7,608 nucleotides of DNA, from the NCBI GenBank assembly GCA_031265635.1, contig JAISCK010000124.1:1-7608 (forward strand), in the 5' to 3' direction. Positions 6,219 to 7,608 of this stretch are shown here, one piece after another. Both the position numbers and the translations under genes were made by a program. Origin of the DNA: Spirochaetaceae bacterium (GTDB lineage Bacteria; Spirochaetota; Spirochaetia; Treponematales; Breznakiellaceae). The notes beneath the pieces are model-generated. The model had not been told where the DNA came from, ran no database searches, and saw only the letters and a program-made list of their open reading frames with translations. Numbering within the stretch: the stretch's first letter is position 1; every line of letters begins with the position of its first letter.

Positions 6219-7343
6219 GTGGCGAAGCGTGACTACTACGATGTCTTGGGTGTGGCCAAAAACGCGTCCAAGGATGATATAAAAAAAGCATACCGGCGTC
6301 TCGCGATTCAATACCATCCCGACAAGAATCCGGGCAACAAAGAGGCTGAGGAGAAATTCAAGGCGGCTACCGAAGCCTATGAGATTCTCTCCGATGACAA
6401 CAAACGCCAGGCTTATGACCAGTTCGGCTTTGCCGGAGTTGAGGGCATGGGGCCGGGCAATGCCCAGGACTTTGCCTCTGCCTTCCACGGCTTTGAGGAT
6501 ATATTCGGCGGTGATTTTTCCGGCATTTTTGACACCTTTTTCGGCGGTTCTTCCCGCAGGGCTTCGGGCCGGGGCGGTGTACGCCAGGGCGACAATCTCC
6601 GCTATGACATCGAGATTCCCTTTAAGGACGCGGTCTTCGGGTCCAAGGTAGAAATCCAGTACAGCCGCAATGAGTCCTGTTCGTCCTGTAACGGTTCGGG
6701 GGCCTCCAACGGCACGGGAGGGCGCAAGGTGTGTCCTTCCTGCCAGGGGACCGGCCAGATACGGCGCAGCCAGGGCTTCTTTTCGATATCAACGCCCTGT
6801 TCCAACTGCGGCGGCGAAGGCTATGTGATTGAACATCCCTGCCCGGAATGCGGCGGCACGGGAACGAGAAAAAAGCGCCAGAAAATTATGGTTACGATTC
6901 CCCCCGGCGTGGAAAACGGCAAGCGGGTGGTGATTCCCAAGCAGGGAGACTCAGGTCCCAACGGCGGGCCGCCCGGTGACCTGTATGTGTTTATACGGGT
7001 AAAGCCCCACGAATATTTTGAAAGGGACGGCCTTGATCTTTACTGCGCTGTTCCCATATCCGTAACCCAGGCCGCCCTGGGCGCCGAGATTCAGATTCAA
7101 ACCCTTGAGGGAAAAACCATCAAAATAAAAATTCCCTCCGGCATACAAAACGGCAAAATGCTCCGCATCCGCGACGAGGGCGTTCCCTCTTCGGGCCGGC
7201 GGGGAAATCTCCACATCAAACTTATGGTACAGATACCGGCCAAACTTTCAAAGCGGGGCAGGGAACTCATGGAAGAGCTTGCCAAAATTGAAGGTGACGA
7301 GAAAGCCCCCAGGCTCATTCCCCTTGCGGAACTTTCAAGATAA
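6219..7343 (+). CDS. dnaJ: DnaJ, Hsp40 co-chaperone (type I)
   Basis: DnaJ delivers unfolded clients to DnaK and stimulates its ATPase. The 374-residue protein has the full type I architecture. The J domain (1-70) carries the essential HPD at 33-35. A Gly/Phe-rich linker (about 75-125) includes FGGDFSGIF. The zinc-binding domain holds four CXXCXGXG-type repeats, with cysteine pairs at 154/157, 172/175, 194/197 and 208/211, enough for two zinc ions. The C-terminal client-binding beta domains follow, with GDLYVFIRVKPHEYFERDGLDLY and later GNLHIKLMVQIP. Translation begins at GTG, which gives the expected N-terminus. It is probably cotranscribed with grpE and dnaK, supplying all three parts of the Hsp70 machine. 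No truncation or missing residue is seen. Confidence 0.98.
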   Translation: MAKRDYYDVLGVAKNASKDDIKKAYRRLAIQYHPDKNPGNKEAEEKFKAATEAYEILSDDNKRQAYDQFGFAGVEGMGPGNAQDFASAFHGFEDIFGGDFSGIFDTFFGGSSRRASGRGGVRQGDNLRYDIEIPFKDAVFGSKVEIQYSRNESCSSCNGSGASNGTGGRKVCPSCQGTGQIRRSQGFFSISTPCSNCGGEGYVIEHPCPECGGTGTRKKRQKIMVTIPPGVENGKRVVIPKQGDSGPNGGPPGDLYVFIRVKPHEYFERDGLDLYCAVPISVTQAALGAEIQIQTLEGKTIKIKIPSGIQNGKMLRIRDEGVPSSGRRGNLHIKLMVQIPAKLSKRGRELMEELAKIEGDEKAPRLIPLAELSR

Positions 7344-7345
7344 GA

Positions 7346-7382
7346 AGCCGGACTTGTTTAGCGTATAACGGCTGTTTTGCCG
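7346..7382 (+). terminator. Weak terminator-like structures after dnaJ
   Basis: AGCCG (7346-7350) can pair with CGGCT (7369-7373) across an 18-nt loop, followed by GTTTT. Alternatively CGGC (7369-7372) pairs with GCCG (7379-7382) around TGTTTT. Each is marginal and they exclude one another. The chaperone unit probably ends in this region, but the exact site is unclear. Confidence 0.25.
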
Positions 7383-7411
7383 CGGTGTTGTTATATTAAA
7401 CTAACATTCAT

Positions 7412-7425
7412 TTGAAATTATTCAA
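7412..7425. repeat. Short inverted repeat upstream of the rnfC promoter
   Basis: TTGAA-ATTA-TTCAA is a perfect repeat with 5-bp arms, about 30 nt upstream of the -35 element of the following gene. It lies in AT-rich DNA, so it may be a regulator site or chance. Confidence 0.2.
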
Positions 7426-7455
7426 TTCTATATTTTTTTATTTATGGCCTTTTAC

Positions 7456-7484
7456 TTGACGCGCAATTTATAAAAGCATAGGAT
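7456..7484 (+). promoter_or_regulatory. Probable promoter of rnfC (rnf operon)
   Basis: TTGACG (7456-7461) and TAGGAT (7479-7484) are 17 nt apart. The expected start near 7491 gives a leader of about 37 nt that contains the ribosome binding site GAGGT (7518-7522). This suggests that rnfC begins its own transcript rather than being read from the chaperone operon. Confidence 0.5.
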
Positions 7485-7527
7485 AGTATGATACGAAACC
7501 CAAATCAGCTTTCATGTGAGGTAAGAG

Positions 7528-7608
7528 ATGCCGACGAAAACATTCAGACGGGGGTTGCACGTACCGGAGCGAAAAGAGCCGACGGAGGGAAAATCCGCCG
7601 AAACGGTT
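7528..7608 (+). CDS. rnfC: RnfC, electron transport complex subunit, N-terminal fragment
   Basis: Only the first 27 codons are present; the window edge cuts the gene. The translation begins MPTKTFRRGLHVPERKEPTE, which matches the start of RnfC proteins (a TFxGGxHPPExKE pattern). In known Rnf complexes RnfC is the membrane-associated iron-sulfur and flavin subunit that exchanges electrons with NAD, while the complex moves Na+ or H+ and works with ferredoxin. None of the cofactor motifs is in view. GAGGT lies 5 nt before the ATG, and the ATG at 7514 is followed at once by a stop codon. A promoter lies upstream. rnfC is commonly the first gene of rnfCDGEAB operons, so the rest of the complex is expected beyond the window. 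The name rests on the short N-terminal motif alone. Confidence 0.75.
   Translation, partial: MPTKTFRRGLHVPERKEPTEGKSAETV

Noticed and set aside
1..7608. CRISPR arrays, insertion sequences, tRNA genes, phage attachment sites
   Set aside because: No spaced direct repeats, transposase-like ORF, terminal repeats or tRNA cloverleaf could be found by eye. Gene order looks like an ordinary chromosomal region.

Overview
The window looks like chromosomal DNA of a spirochaete, most likely a Treponema-type organism of moderate GC content. This rests on the treponemal flavour of the DnaK sequence, a loosely constrained (spirochaete-like) lipobox in the first gene, and the mix of chaperone, Rnf and flavoprotein genes. 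The assignment is an inference from remembered families; no database was searched.

Layout. (1) 17-2038, plus strand: an exported, probably lipid-anchored flavoprotein with an FMN-binding domain followed by a fumarate-reductase-like FAD domain. (2) 2064-2092: a perfect 10-bp stem-loop between convergent gene ends. (3) 2101-3333, minus strand: a dicarboxylate/amino-acid:cation symporter-fold transporter whose substrate- and sodium-site motifs differ strongly from the classic ones. (4) 3334-3506: a divergent control region with one sigma70-type promoter facing each way and several inverted repeats. (5) 3507-7343, plus strand: grpE-dnaK-dnaJ, the Hsp70 chaperone machine, with hairpins in both gene junctions. 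(6) 7344-7527: a control region with a good promoter candidate. (7) 7528-7608: the first 27 codons of a gene recognisable as rnfC, cut by the window edge.

How the genes fit together. GrpE (nucleotide exchange), DnaK (Hsp70) and DnaJ (Hsp40) form one complete folding system and are probably one transcription unit. The transporter and flavoprotein are separate units. A loose link may join the two ends of the window: Rnf complexes carry covalently bound FMN on some subunits, and the first gene also has a flavinylation-like motif, so both may depend on the same ApbE-type FMN transferase. No such gene lies in this window.

I see no CRISPR array, insertion sequence, tRNA or rRNA, and no convincing wholly new system. 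The most interesting signals are two family members with remodelled active or binding sites (the flavoprotein and the transporter), a probably leaderless transporter mRNA, and the structured chaperone-operon junctions with no CIRCE element upstream.
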